Shown here piece by piece: positions 1 through 12,000 of a DNA stretch of 64,000 bases; positions within the stretch are counted from its first letter, which is position 1, and each line of letters starts with the position of its first letter. The DNA lies in the NCBI GenBank assembly GCA_030323885.1, contig CM059190.1:83320709-83384708 (forward strand), in the 5' to 3' direction. Position numbers and translations under genes: made by a program. Under the pieces are notes generated by a model that saw only the letters and a list, made by a program, of their open reading frames with translations, had not been told where the DNA came from and did no database searches. The stretch comes from Branchipolynoe longqiensis (lineage: Eukaryota > Annelida > Polychaeta > Phyllodocida > Polynoidae).

Positions 1-2201
1 CTTGTTTTTTAAATCAAGATCTCCGTGACTCTGTGATCAGTCGGAAATAGTCACTTTTGTTCTTTTTGGTATATTAATTGATTAAGCAGGGACAATTTAA
101 ATCGTGGACTATTTAATCAAATGCCTTCTTGAAATCAAGGAAGACTGCGAATGTAAGATCACCCTTGTCTATGTTTGACAGAAGTTCATCCAGTAGAGAG
201 GCCAGTGCCCCGGTGGTGGACTTATTTTTCCTGAAGCCGTTTTGCTGGTGGGTCAAATAGTTAGAGGACTCAAGGAATGTCTTAATTTGGTCATGTATTA
301 TTTGTTCTATGATCTTGCCAGACAGCGGGAGGATCGATATTTGGCCTAGTTCGCTACAGGTTTGTGGTATGTTGACTTTAGGTATGGGCGTCAGTCTGGA
401 TACTTTCCAGTCATCAGGGAAGATGCCTGTGCTGATTTTAGGTTATATATATGTGTAAATTCTGCACTCAGTGTTGTGATCACACTTTTTATCAAAGTGG
501 TACTGATGTCCTTCATACCTGATGATTTGTAGATCAATATTTTGTAAGTTCTACCAAGGATTTCTGGATGGTTTCCAGGAGGTCCTTCTTTTCTTTATTT
601 AGTTCGGCCTGGAAGGTTTTGTGTTGATCATCCTTCTGTTTGAATTTATTGGCTAGTTTCTCACCTGTATCTATGAAATAGTTATTGATTTCCTCTGCTA
701 ATAATTCATCTGTGATTGTAATCCCAGTCTCTTCATTTGGCTTGTTTTTAGGTTTGATTTGGTTTATTTCATACCAACATTTTCTGGCATTCTGTTTATG
801 TTTGTCTATCTGGACTTGATAATACCTTGCTTTGGCTTTCCTTACTTCACTCCTAGCCTTTCTGACCATACATTTAGCTATGAATTCATCCCCTGGATCT
901 TTTGTTTTCTCAAACCTTTGGATAAAGTAATCTCTATCCTTTTGAAGCACTAGTAGTTTGTCATTAAGGTAACCTCCCATGGTGATTCTGGTGGTGATCT
1001 CCATTAGGGGGACAGTGTCCGTCAGCTGCATTAGTGATTGTTGTGTTTAGCATATCCCAACATAGGTTGTCGTCCCTCATATCCAGAAATTCGGTATTGT
1101 TTATTTGCTTGAGTGTGCGAGCCATTTCATTAAAATTGTAGTTCCTATAAGAGCGTCCCCAATGGGTGGTGATTCTTTTGTCATTTCTTATTTTTTTCTT
1201 CATTATTGGTTTGTGGTCGCATATGTTATAGCTAAGGACTCCAGCCTTTGTACAATGTTTGATTTTGGTAAGTGCCAGGTCTATTGGTTTGTTAGTGGTT
1301 TTAGTTACCCTGGTTGGCTGCTGGATCATTTGTTTCAACTCATGTTCAGCTGCAAATTGCTTTATTATCCCTCCCATCATAAGCCCCTTACTATTATATT
1401 CTTCATTGAAGTCGCCAATGAGGAGTATCTCATATTTATCGATATTGGCTATATTATTCAAGGAGTTACTTATTTGCCCAATTCCTTCATTTAGGTTGCC
1501 ATTTGGGGGTCTATATACGTTGCCGATGAGTATTAGTTTTGTATGGGGCCTGGTGACTACAGCCCACTGCAGCTCAATATTGTTATTTGATAGGTTATTC
1601 TCAGAATGTTTACCTGCATCAACATGGAGATCTTGCTTAAAGTAAATACCTAGTCCACCACCCAGTTTGGTCTGACCACTAAGTTGCTTTGTTTTTCTAT
1701 CAGCCCTTATAAATCGGTAACCTGGTATAGTTGTGAGTCTGTCTTCAACTGTTCTATTGAGTCATGTTTCTGATATAGTGAAGACATCAAAACCAGGCCT
1801 GGGTAGGTCGGCTCTTAGCTGGTTGATCTTATGTGTGAGGCTACGTACGTTTAGGTGGCCAATCTTGAGTCCTGGCAGGCCCTTCAGATTTGTTAAAGGA
1901 AGTGTGCCCAGATGACATGGTCCCAAGGGCCCTAGGCCACCATCAGTCTGCCCCCTTCCCTGAAAATACGGTCCGTCCTGTCCCCCAAAGAACCGCCCCC
2001 CCCAGTTAGTGTGAATGTGGTTGTGTATTTACTTATGTCATGGTGTATAGTGTATTCTTTGTTGGGCGTGGATGCTTGCCCAGTACTATCACCTAGCGGC
2101 CATCCAGCTTTAGTTAAACTTGATATTTGGCTTTTAGCCATGATGTGGTGGTGGTTGTTGGCTTGGGCTGAGTTCAGTTTTGAGTTGATGATACATGACA
2201 A
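1..2201 (-). pseudogene. LINE ORF2 remnant: endonuclease + start of reverse transcriptase
   Basis: Broken ORF2 of a non-LTR retrotransposon, reading from about 2201 down past position 1. From roughly 1895 the minus strand reads GLKIGHLNVRSL, the start of an APE-type endonuclease. Further blocks are a GNVYRPPNG stretch near 1510 and LLIGDFN near 1425, the conserved metal-binding region. From about 430 to 110 comes the reverse transcriptase fingers/palm: LTPIPK, a SILPLSGKIIEQ block, NGFRKNKST, and AVFLDFKKAFD with its catalytic Asp. It is dead: a stop replaces the Trp after SET near 1765, the frame shifts near 1040 and 1930, and a stop follows KKAFD near 113. The remaining palm (YxDD) lies outside the window. 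The layout resembles the CR1/Jockey group, but the clade is not certain. It sits in the same orientation as the bHLH-PAS gene, possibly in its intron. Confidence 0.8.
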
Positions 2202-2204
2202 TTA

Positions 2205-3350
2205 GACAGGGATCAGTAACAGTTGAGTGTGGTCAATAGTAGATAGTGTCGCCACTCGCATATTGGTAGTTGGGTATTGACATTAGCTGCAGTTGGTGTT
2301 TGGGTAATCAAGCGAAGGCCCGAGCCAGGGTAAGCATAACAAGTGTAGTTTAAGGACTGCTGTGAATGTGCCATATCAGGCATACCAGTTCCAAAGGTTG
2401 AGCCCGGCCCTTTCATCAGCACAAAGCTCATGCTGATCAGCTCCATCAGCACTGGGAATTGAGTTGCACAGTAGTAGTATTTAAATAATTGTAGTCAATA
2501 TATGTCCATCAATTTCTAACATACAAATATGAAGCAGTGTTACCTGTGGGCTTGGGTCAGAGGTCTACCCTTAGCATATAGAGGCATGACTATATACAGT
2601 TTGAAACAAAGTTGTTTACATAATAGTGCTTTGGCTGTGCTTGAAAGTGGTCACAGCAACAAGGGCACATTCACAAATAGTCTGGCATCCATGCATGGTT
2701 CTCTCAGGCATATACGTTACATATGAAGAGTAGGGTACAACTTACAAGGAGAGATTTATAAATCTGACAGGGGAGTTTGTGCCTCTTGAATCGGACCAGT
2801 CAAGTTTGCAATGGCAGACCATGCATATAGAGGGAAGTCAAATAGGCAATTTGCAGATCCAAACCAGATCAAAGGTTTGGGCCAGTGGACTGACATAACC
2901 CAATAGCAGATTCCGAAGCAGAATCAAGGTGCACAGTAGTTGTACATACGTAAGGGTAGTGTGCAGATAGTCAATGTATGCCCATCATATGTATAATAAC
3001 CTGTAAACATAAAACAGTGTGGCCTGTGGGCCAGGTCAGAGGTCACAGTGTTTGCCAGTAACATATAGAGCATTGAGTACATACAGATGGGATCAGAGTC
3101 ATAGACAGTAGTGCCTTTGTTGTGTCCAGTAGTAAGGTCAGGTGCCAGCATTGATGATCATAACCATAAGGGCATATACACACAGAGTTTGACATATATG
3201 AGTGTGTGTATCCAGGTGCATACACTGATTATGTATGCTGGTTATACATGTAAAAGGCAATCAAATAGGTAATTGGCAGATCAGAACTCAAATAAGGTTT
3301 GGATCAGCGGACTAGTAGATTGATGGTGCACTTAGCAGGCTAGTCTGCTT
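2205..3350. repeat. degenerate tandem repeat, ~0.45-0.48 kb period, in LINE-associated spacer
   Basis: Non-coding. Two diverged copies can be matched: about 2490-2870 and 2965-3300. Shared blocks include a CAGTGT..CCTGTGGG segment (2535 and 3012), GGGCACATTCAC versus GGGCATATACAC (2667 and 3170), and the GCAGATC..AAGGTTTGG segment (2850 and 3275). It lies between the NADAR/ORF1 block and ORF2 and may be LINE spacer or UTR repeats. No convincing gene is seen. Confidence 0.55.
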
Positions 3351-3684
3351 GCTGTTACAGAGTCCAGTGATTGAGATGATGGGTCAGTGAGTTGTGGTCA
3401 TGATGATCCTGATGCTGCACTCCTGGAGTACTGGTGTTGGTAGCGATGTCAAATAGTGGGGGGGGGGGATCTTTTCTGGCTTTGGCATTGGCAGTGGTGA
3501 TGGTGATGGGCAGTGATATTGGTGATGGGCAGCTGTGGCGGTGATCGGCGGTGCTCATGAGCATGCTCTACTGGATGGAAAGTGGGAGAACATTGGCAGT
3601 ATTTTGTCTCTAGATTGCCTCGATCGAAACCATATAATGGAATATGGTGTAAGCTCAAGAAGTACAAGTGCTTTTTTTTTTTTT

Positions 3685-3995
3685 AAACCAACAACACGGG
3701 CAGCATTACAAGTACATAGTTGATAGAAGGAGTCAAGTACTAGTTGTTAAGATAGTGTTGTATGCTACCAGTACATAGTGGATTAGAATATCTAAATAGT
3801 AGCTGGTAAGCTAGTGCAAATGAGAATTTATTTTATTTTATTTTTATCTTTATTTTATATTTTTTTAAACAGGAGTCATTACAACTGTACAATTGATTGG
3901 AACAGTCAAATGCTGGTTGGTAAGATAGTGCTGCATATGCGACCATTATACAGTAGATTGGGACAGTTAGGAGCTAGTTGACAAGCTAGTGCAGA
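3685..3995. repeat. short degenerate tandem repeat, ~175-bp period
   Basis: Copies at about 3685-3822 and 3867-3992 share the order CATTACAA..GTACA, GATAGTG, and AGCTAGTGC. An A/T-rich spacer separates them. The 3351-3684 stretch before it holds only a G-run and simple sequence. Confidence 0.5.
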
Positions 3996-4006
3996 AGAAG
4001 ATCATA

Positions 4007-4201
4007 AGTCTACTCAGCTTCGGGATGTGCCATGGTCCCGGGGCGTTCCGAGTTGTTCATCAATAGTAGGATGGCCCTGTCCGTCTTGGTGATCTGCTTG
4101 TCCCAGTACTGCTTAGTATGTAGGTTAGCATGGCATTCATCGCTGGGCCATACATAGTAGTGATGATAAGTCCGATTAAAGTAGGCATGCACTCTGCTCA
4201 T
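4007..4201 (-). other. short unrecognised ORF in LINE spacer
   Basis: A 63-codon open frame from ATG 4201 to a stop at 4010. Its composition looks protein-like (several Trp, Tyr and His; no low complexity), but I do not recognise it. It follows the NADAR frame by about 130 bp on the same strand, so it could be a frame-shifted C-terminal part of that protein or chance. Confidence 0.25.
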
Positions 4202-4333
4202 TGTCCAGGTGGCCTATATATACATCCAAATGAATGATCACACAAGTGTCTAATATATTGTTCCTGCTTTCCTCAGTCGGTTGTGTGATGCTGTTTGTGG
4301 AATTATCTGCTTGTTCCGTTGGCCAGTTTTGCT

Positions 4334-4860
4334 TTATTTATTATGGCTCCTGCCAGCCCTGATATTGTCTCGCTTAGTTGCCAATGCCTGTCCCAGTTTA
4401 ATGAGCCCACTATAGGATTTATCTCTTAGTGCTCTGCTATGAAGGGTGGCTACAATTCCGAAATATGTGTTGTTGGTCGCTTCATTTAGTTTAATGTGGC
4501 CAGTAGCCACAAGCATGTCCGCCAAGTCAGAATTTTGATCAAACTTTCGGCCAATGACCCTTGTTAGGATGGCTTCTCTGATGTGTCACCATTCAGTCGA
4601 TTCTGGTATTTGTTCAGCAATGCGCTTTGCTTCCATTGGGGTTTTGGCATCCAGCACCTGACCCAGTTTTTCCTTGTCGTTTGCCAAGTGGCATTTTGCT
4701 GCCTGGAGGCAGTGTTCAGCTGTTGGATAGACCGCATTGTCATCCCTGATCGGCGATGGGTGGAAGTTGGATAGGAATGAGTGTTCTGAATGGAAGTAAA
4801 GTTCCTCATGTATCTCAACTCTTTTAGCCTTGGATAGTGAGAACTTTTCTGGGAGGGTTC
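4334..4860 (-). pseudogene. NADAR-domain (ADP-ribose/N-glycosidase superfamily) coding remnant
   Basis: Reading down from about 4858, one frame carries nearly the whole NADAR domain (YbiA/COG3236-like). In order: FLSNFHPSP near 4775; YPTAEHCLQAAK near 4720, the Thr-x-Glu-His plus Gln-Ala block; TPMEAKRIAEQ near 4625; a Trp at about 4588; KFDQNSDLADMLVATG near 4525; LNEATNNTYFGI; and SGLIKLGQAL-x4-R at the C-terminus, ending at TAA 4334. NADAR proteins act on ADP-ribose N-glycosidic bonds, including removal of ADP-ribose from guanine. Defects: an in-frame TGA directly after the conserved Trp (about 4585), and the Asn usual in the final G-x-N-x-L-G loop is Ile here. It lies 60 bp after the LINE ORF1 RRM segment with a SINE tail between. 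It may be the C-terminal domain of that LINE ORF1 or an independent fragment. Confidence 0.75.
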
Positions 4861-4867
4861 ATTCATT

Positions 4868-4916
4868 GTTGGAGTTTTACGTCCAGGCAACATCTAAGGT
4901 CATATCAGGGTGGGAG
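4868..4916 (-). mobile_element. SINE 3' tail fragment inside the ORF1/NADAR block
   Basis: The minus strand reads CCTGATATGACCTTAGATG followed by GTTGCCTGG and ACGTAAAAC. This is the 3' end of the tRNA-derived SINE seen repeatedly in this window. It separates the RRM part of ORF1 from the NADAR frame and brings the stop codon (TAA near 4877) that ends the RRM reading frame. Confidence 0.75.
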
Positions 4917-5880
4917 GGTGGTAGCGTGCTTAAATTTGTGACCATCTATCACAATGCCGTCACTGTGCACTCTAACTTCCGCTCCACTACTTCTTGCAAG
5001 TACTGCCACTGACCGGAATTCCTCACAGCACTTGGGTGTGGTCTGGGTCACATCATCAGTAAGGTAGATGCCAGCATATTGATCTGACTTGTTTAGCTTG
5101 GCACGAGCAAAGTAGAAGGCGTTTCTAGCAAGTACAGTCTTGAATATGATCATCATTGGTCTGGGTCTGGTGGCCATGTGAGCATTCCCATGTGAGGTAG
5201 CTTGATTTGCATATGGGTGATTTGGTAATTTCCTACCGATCCTATATGCTGGTCTTATGTCTGCCATTCCAACACCTGTGGGGCTAAGAAATGTGATCAG
5301 ATCCGTCACGTGAACAAATTACTGATATAACTATCAACTTGTGTGTACATTAATCATGTGGAAATAAATATTTTATTATTATTATTAAGATGTAAGCTTT
5401 CAGGTCCTCTGTCTCATCTTCTTCCTTCCCATCCATTCTAATGTTGCATATCTTTGCATTATTCTCCAACTCATTCACCCACTCGGCCAATAGTTTGTTA
5501 GACTGCCCTGTTAATTTTAGATCATGGTTGATGATGCGGAGAGACCGCCTGTCTTTTTCTCTTTCCTGGTTGCTATTTACTAACAGAACCGACAATCTAG
5601 CTAGCTCGGCAGCTGTCTCTCCGGCCATCGATTTCACCTCACTAATGTTGTCATCCATCCTTGCCTCCATTCTATCAAACCTCGCTAAGATCTGGGTAAG
5701 TGCTGAGTCAGCTATTGCTTCATATGCTTTGTGTGGTGATCTGATGGGTGACCCAGTTACTGGTGAGGATGGGGCAGTATTGAGGATTGAAGAAGCTGAT
5801 CCCACTGCGGACTTACCATGCATCCTGGATTTCTCACTAGCAGTTTTTGTGACATCATTGCTCCTTGCCTTGACCACTGC
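4917..5880 (-). pseudogene. LINE ORF1-like protein: coiled coil + RRM-like nucleic-acid-binding domain
   Basis: Two open segments on the minus strand. 5880-5395 gives a Ser/Pro-rich start, then a long heptad-like region (ALTQILARFDRMEARMDD onward) ending ELENNAKICNIRMDG, as in L1/CR1-type ORF1 proteins before the RRM. 5309-4917 gives AYRIGRK, RPRPMMIIFK, a KLNKSDQYAGIYLTDDVT block and IVIDGHKF, matching the RRM plus C-terminal domain layout of L1-like ORF1p (trimeric RNA chaperone of the retrotransposon RNP). An A/T-rich insertion of about 85 bp at 5310-5395 breaks the frame. SINE pieces border both ends. Confidence 0.7.
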
Positions 5881-5945
5881 TCCTTGACCTATCCTAGTAA
5901 TGCAGAGTGCCAGGCTAGGTAGCAACAAGTATAATTTATTAAGCC
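5881..5945 (-). mobile_element. SINE middle fragment abutting ORF1
   Basis: The minus strand matches the internal SINE segment (CTTGTTGCTACCTAGCCTGG, then GCATTACTAGGATAGG). With the tail at 4868-4916 it frames the ORF1 segment, suggesting that ORF1 sequence was inserted into, or recombined with, a SINE. Confidence 0.65.
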
Positions 5946-5972
5946 ATAGTTAAGACTGAGCACACTGCTTAC

Positions 5973-6074
5973 CATGTAGCCGGTCGTGGTGCCGTTGAAA
6001 CACTTGATGCGCACAAGGAAAGAGACTGACTTGCACCTGGCGCCACCTGGTGTTTTGTGGGCGCAACATGATTT
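5973..6074 (-). CDS. AHR-like exon (after PAS-A core)
   Basis: 102 bp, 34 codons, phase 0 at both ends. The acceptor is a CCCCAG at 6080-6075 and the donor GTAAGC starts at 5972. It encodes a basic Cys-containing loop and then SFLVRIKCFNGTTTGYM, the conserved beta-strand pair where AHR has CFICRLRCLLDNSSGFLAM. It is the last exon seen before the LINE cluster. Confidence 0.75.
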
Positions 6075-9000
6075 CTGGGGAAAGAATAAAATGGTGTCAG
6101 TAATCATAGCATTCCAAGCCGCATTTACATGATAAGATGGCGAAACTCGTGTTGGGGGTTTGTTGTTCCCCCCCCCCCCCCTCTCATATAGGCGATATGA
6201 ACATTTCCCTACCCACGTCTTGTCGTTCGGAATCCATTTCTACTAATATAGAACAGTCTAGTGTTATACATATAATGGTTCCATGTAAGAACCAATGAAA
6301 GTGTATATATCTTAAAGTTGCATAATCCGATGGCTTTTGAATTTCTGCTTCATTTTTTAGATAAATGTAGCAGGTTGACCATTATAACCTAATATGCATT
6401 GTTCTGGAGTCACCTTGATTTTAAAAACGTGTAATTTTGGAGCAATTTGAGCTGAAAGAACCCAACATAATTTTGGAAAGCCTGCCAAAAGTCTAGTTGT
6501 TGTGGTCCAGATTCACATCTCGTGATGGTCACGTGATGAGGAATGACCTACTAATATGTAGGTAGTCTTGTCACCTATCAATTTCTACTGGCCAAGTGTG
6601 TGTAGAGGGCGGGAGTAGGTGCGAGGAATGAGTGTGTGGAGGGGTGGGTGGAGGGGTGTGTGGAGGCGAAGGAGGCTAGAAGCTGGTGCCAGTGTGTGTT
6701 GGGAGTGTGGAGTGTGTGAGCAACTGACCCAACCATGCATGGTTGGGTTGTCCTGGAACCTGACTAAAGCCATATATGGTACTGGAATGAGGGCCAGACT
6801 AATGAGGTCACGAGGTTGACCTAATTGGTCAGTGCCCTCTCTACCTAATGGATGTCTCAAAGTAGGTGTCCAAAGGGATGAGGTAATAAATTCACTGATT
6901 ATTCTGTATATGCTGTCCCAAAGCATTAGTTAGTGCACCAATGCCTAAGTTGGATATATAGAATCGAATATAAGAAATTGTTTTGGTTTTGAAAAAAATA
7001 TCTTTCATCAGACCATGCAACTTTAATTAGCGACACGAATATTTGAGAGGACCCCCACCCCTATTTACCTGTGTACCCCTTCGAAACCTTCCCCACCCCT
7101 CTTGACCCCTCCTACACCTCCCCAACCTATTCCACCTCTCCCCACCCTCCCCCTCCTCTCCCCACCCCATCCCACCTCTCTCGACCCTTACTCACACCCC
7201 TCAACCATTCCTCACCCCTCCCGACCCCTCTCTACCCTCACAACCCCTCCCCACCCCTCCCCACCCCCCCCCCCACCTCTCCCAACCCATCTCACCTCTC
7301 TCCACCCTTCCCCGCCCATTCCCACCCTCCTCATCGTTCCTCACCCGTCCCCCACCCCACCTCTCTCCGCCCTTTCTCACCTCTCTCCACCCCCTCTCAC
7401 ACCAGCCAAGCATTTCCCTCCACTCCCCACCACTCCCCCTCCCTACCAATACATACCTATGTCGACCCCTCCCCACCCCTTCCCACCCCTCTCCACCCTC
7501 CCCACCTCTACATACCTATGTCGACCCCTCAATATCCCTTCCCACACGGATTGGCCGAATGTGTCAGAGTGTTCGTCTCCCGTGTTGGTAGACCGTGGGA
7601 TTGTGGGTTGGAACCCTGGTTGAGTCAAACCGATGACTTAAAATTTGATACTTGTCGCTTCCTAGCCAGGCGCTCGGCATTGTTAGGATAGGGCAAGGAC
7701 TGGCTGGATCAGTGTCAGGATAATGTGACTGAGTGGGATATCATTATCAGGTCATATTGCTGGCGGCCTGGTCTCCCAGTGGGGAAGCACTATAAAGATG
7801 CCATCAGTGTGCACTGTCACAAGTCGGTACCCGTCCTGATATGACATTAGATGTTGTTAGGATATAAAACAACAACAAACAAACTTTCCCACCCTCCCTA
7901 CCTCGACATCTCCATGTCGACCACTCCCCACCCCTCCCCACCTCTCCCCACCCTCCCTACCTCTACATACCTATGTCGATCCCTCCCCATCCCTTCCCAT
8001 CCCTCCCCACCGTCCCTACCTTTACATATGGCTGTCGACCCCTCCCCACCCCTCCCAACCCTTCCCCACCCTCCCTACCTCTACATACCTATGTCGACCC
8101 CTCCCACCCTTCCCCACCCCTCCTCTCCCCAACCGCCCTACCTCTACATACCTATGTCGACCCCTTCCCCACCCTTACTCACACCTCTCCACCCTGGGGA
8201 GGAGAGCATTTGATGTGCTCCAGCTGAGTAGATAACAAAATGGCGCCTGCACCTGACTGCGGCTGGGCACTGAGCCGCCCATCAAAGATGTCTCCAGCAC
8301 CATCTTCAGCTCCTGGTGGTCGTCAGGGTGCACAATGCTGTACACACACCGGTGCATCAAGTCCACCTGGTGGCAGAAAAACAAACCAGAGTGCTCAGTG
8401 CGAAGGTAAGTACAGATGAGAAGTGGTATTCTCCATCAGGTGAGAAGAAATAATGAACTACCATCTATTTTCATGTTACTTGTTGGTAAAAAGAAAGTTT
8501 GTTTTATTTAATGATGCCTCTAGAGCACATTGATTTTCATATCATTGGCTATTGGTCGTTAAAAATATGGTCATTCTGACATATTTCTTTGGAGCAAACC
8601 CACCACCGTCACATAAGCTACTCTTTCCGATAAGCAGCAAGGGGTCTTTTATATGCACTTTCCCACAGACAGGACAGCACATACCAAAGCCTTTGATGAA
8701 CCAGTTGAGGACCACTGATTGGAACGGAAAATAGCCCAAGCTGCAAACTGCCACTGAGCACGAACGATCAGATGACCCACACCTTCACAGATGGACACTC
8801 TACCACCTGAGCTACGTCCCGTTCTGTTACTTGTTGGCATACTCAGTACCCCTTCCTGTGTTGACGTCCAATAGTCGATGATAAAAATAAATGTGCTCCA
8901 GAGGCGTCGTTAAATAAAGCAAACTTTTTCAGTACCCCTTCCTGCTGTGCTGGACCTCACTTGCAGATAGACATTGTAGTCAAACCTTCAAAAGGTTCAA

Positions 9001-12000
9001 TTTTTTACATTTATATATTTGTTGTTCATTGCTCCATACCCATTTAATCACAAGAAAAGTGAAATTAGTGAGAATTAAAATTACCCTCAGGCAAAAATCT
9101 TTTATTTTAATTCAATTTTTGGATTGGCGGTCACGGGGCTTGAACTCTTAAACCATCCCCACAAATCTGGAGAGAGAAAAAAAATTAATTAATAGTTGAA
9201 TCTGTGCTAGTAGCTACTACACTTTTACCACGTCACGTGACCTTACCTGGTTGAAACCAAGGCTGTGGACGATGTTCTTGGATACGTACAGGACTGTGCC
9301 ATCTGCCGTTACGACCAGCAGGAAACCCTCCAGGGCCTGCCGGGAGAAGAAGTACCAGCCTGCTGACGTCTACTCACAGTACTACCTATCTTACAGTACT
9401 ACCTGTCTTACAGTACTACCTGTCTTACACAGTTACAGTACTACCTGTCTTACAGTACTACATATATTACAGTACTACCTGTCTCACAATACTACATGTC
9501 TTGCACAGTCACGACCAGTCACACCTACCTATCTTACAGTTACAGTACTACCTTTCTTACAGTATTACCTGTCTTACAGTACTACATGTCTTACAGTCAT
9601 CATCATGCTGGCGATCGCGATGCGACAAAGACTGCTTTCATTACTTGACGGCCGCTCTCCATTTAGCTCTCTGCTGTGAGAGTTGTGTCCATGAAGTGTG
9701 GTTGTACATTTCATGAAAGCTGCCTGCAAAAGTGTTGAAGTGCTGCTGGCTTTTGCAAGTTACCAGCGGCACTCTCTCGGGGAGCAAATAGAGGTTTCAC
9801 ACCGGCAAGAACATGTCAAGACAGGCGCAAAACTATTTGTCCCTGCAGTGGCTGGTCGGGAGATGTTGGGAGTTCCATACATCAACCGCCCTTAATGTTG
9901 CTACAGTGACATGGTTTTCTGTTTAGGGTTTGCTCCCTTAGCCTTCGGTTCTGTCAAGGGGCAGTGGTTTACAACTCTGCAAGGCAGGGGCGTCAAACTC
10001 CCTGAGGTATTGCTATACCTGCAATACCTGCTATACCTGCAATACTACATATATTACAGTACTACCCATCTCACAATATTACATGTCTTACACAGTCATG
10101 ACCAGTCATGACTACCTATCTTATAGTTACAGTACTACCTGTCTTGCAGTACTACCTGTCTTACAGTACTACATATATTACAGTACTATCCGTCTCACAC
10201 AGTCATGACCGCTCATGACTACCTATCTTACAGTTACAGTACTACTTGTCTTACAGTACTACCTGCCTTACAGTACTACCTGTCTTACAGTACTACATAT
10301 ATTACAGTAATACCCGTCTCACAATATTACATGTCTTACACAGTCACCACCAGCAAGAAATCCTCCAGGGCCTGCTGGGAGAAGAAGTACCAGTATCTGA
10401 AGTGCACTCACAGTACTACCTATCTTACAGTACTACATGATACAGTACTACCAGTATTACCTGTCTTACAGTACTCCATGATCCAGTACTACCAGTACTA
10501 CCTATCTTACAGTACTACCTGATAGAGTACTACCAGTACTACCTGTCTTACAGTACTACATGATACAGTACTACCAGTAGTACCTATCTTACAGTACTAC
10601 CTGATACAGTACTACCAGTACTACCTATCTTACAGTACTACATGATACAGTACTACCAGTATTACCTGTCTTACAGTACTCCATGATACAGTACTACCAG
10701 TACTACCTATCTTACAGTACTACCTGATAGAGTACTACCAGTACTACCTGTCTTACAGTACTACATGATACAGTACTACCAGTACTACCTATCTTACAGT
10801 ACTACCTGATACAGTACTACCAGTACTACCTATCTTACAGTACTACATGATACAGTACTACCAGTACTACCTGTCTTACAGTACATGTACTACATATACT
10901 ATGGCACTACATATCTTACAGTACTACCTATAACAAGTACTACCAGTTTCACAGTACTAACTGTCTTACAGTACTACATGTATTATGGTATCATCTGTCT
11001 TACATTGCTACCTAGTGTAATACAGTACTACCTGTCTTACAGTACTACCTATAATACAATACTACCTGTATTACAGTACTACTTATAACAAGTACTACCA
11101 GTTTCACAATACTAAGTGTCTTACAGTACTATATGTATTACAGTATTATCTGTCTTACAGTACTACCTATAATAAAATACTACCTGTCTTATAGTACTAC
11201 CTATAATACAGTGCTACCAGTCGCACAGTACTACCTGTCTTACAGTACTACATGATGCAGTACTACCAGTACTACCTATCTTACAGTACTACATGATACA
11301 GTACTACCTGTCTTACAGTACATGTACTACATATACTATGGCACTACCTATCTTACAGTACTACCTATAAGAAGTACTACCAGTTTCACACTACTAACTG
11401 TCTTACAATACTACATGTATTATGGTACTATCTGTCTTACAGTTCTACCTAGTATAATACAATACTACCTATAATACAATACTACCTATCTTACAGTACT
11501 ACTTATAGCAAGTACTACCAGTTTCACAGTACTAAGTGTCTTACAGTACTACATGTATTACAGTACTATCTGTCTTACAGTGCTACCTATAATAAAATAC
11601 TACCTATCTTACAGTACTACTTATAATACAGTGCTACCAGTCGCACAGTACTACCTGTCTTACAATACTACATATATTACATTATTGGGTGTCTTACAGC
11701 ATTACCTATAATACAGTACACCCATTTTCACAGTAGTACCTATCTTACAGACCTACATATATCATGGTACTGTCTGACAGTACTACCTGCAATACAGTAC
11801 TACCGGTCGCACAGAACTACCTGTCTTACAATACTACATATAGTACTGTACTACTTCTCGTACAGTACTACCTATAATACAGCATTACCTGGCTTACAGT
11901 GCTACATATATTATGGCACTGTCTGACAGTACTACCTATAATACAGTACTATCCGTCTCACAGTACTACTGGTCTTGGCATTCTATCTGTATTACAATAC

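Noticed and set aside
7071..7691. Pro/Ser/Thr-rich frames in the C-rich array
   Set aside because: Low-complexity repeat; two overlapping frames are equally open.
8253..9336. NCOA/SRC coactivator PAS domain
   Set aside because: Some PAS-A similarity, but the LLQALxGF linker junction, the bHLH and the exon after PAS-A fit AHR better.
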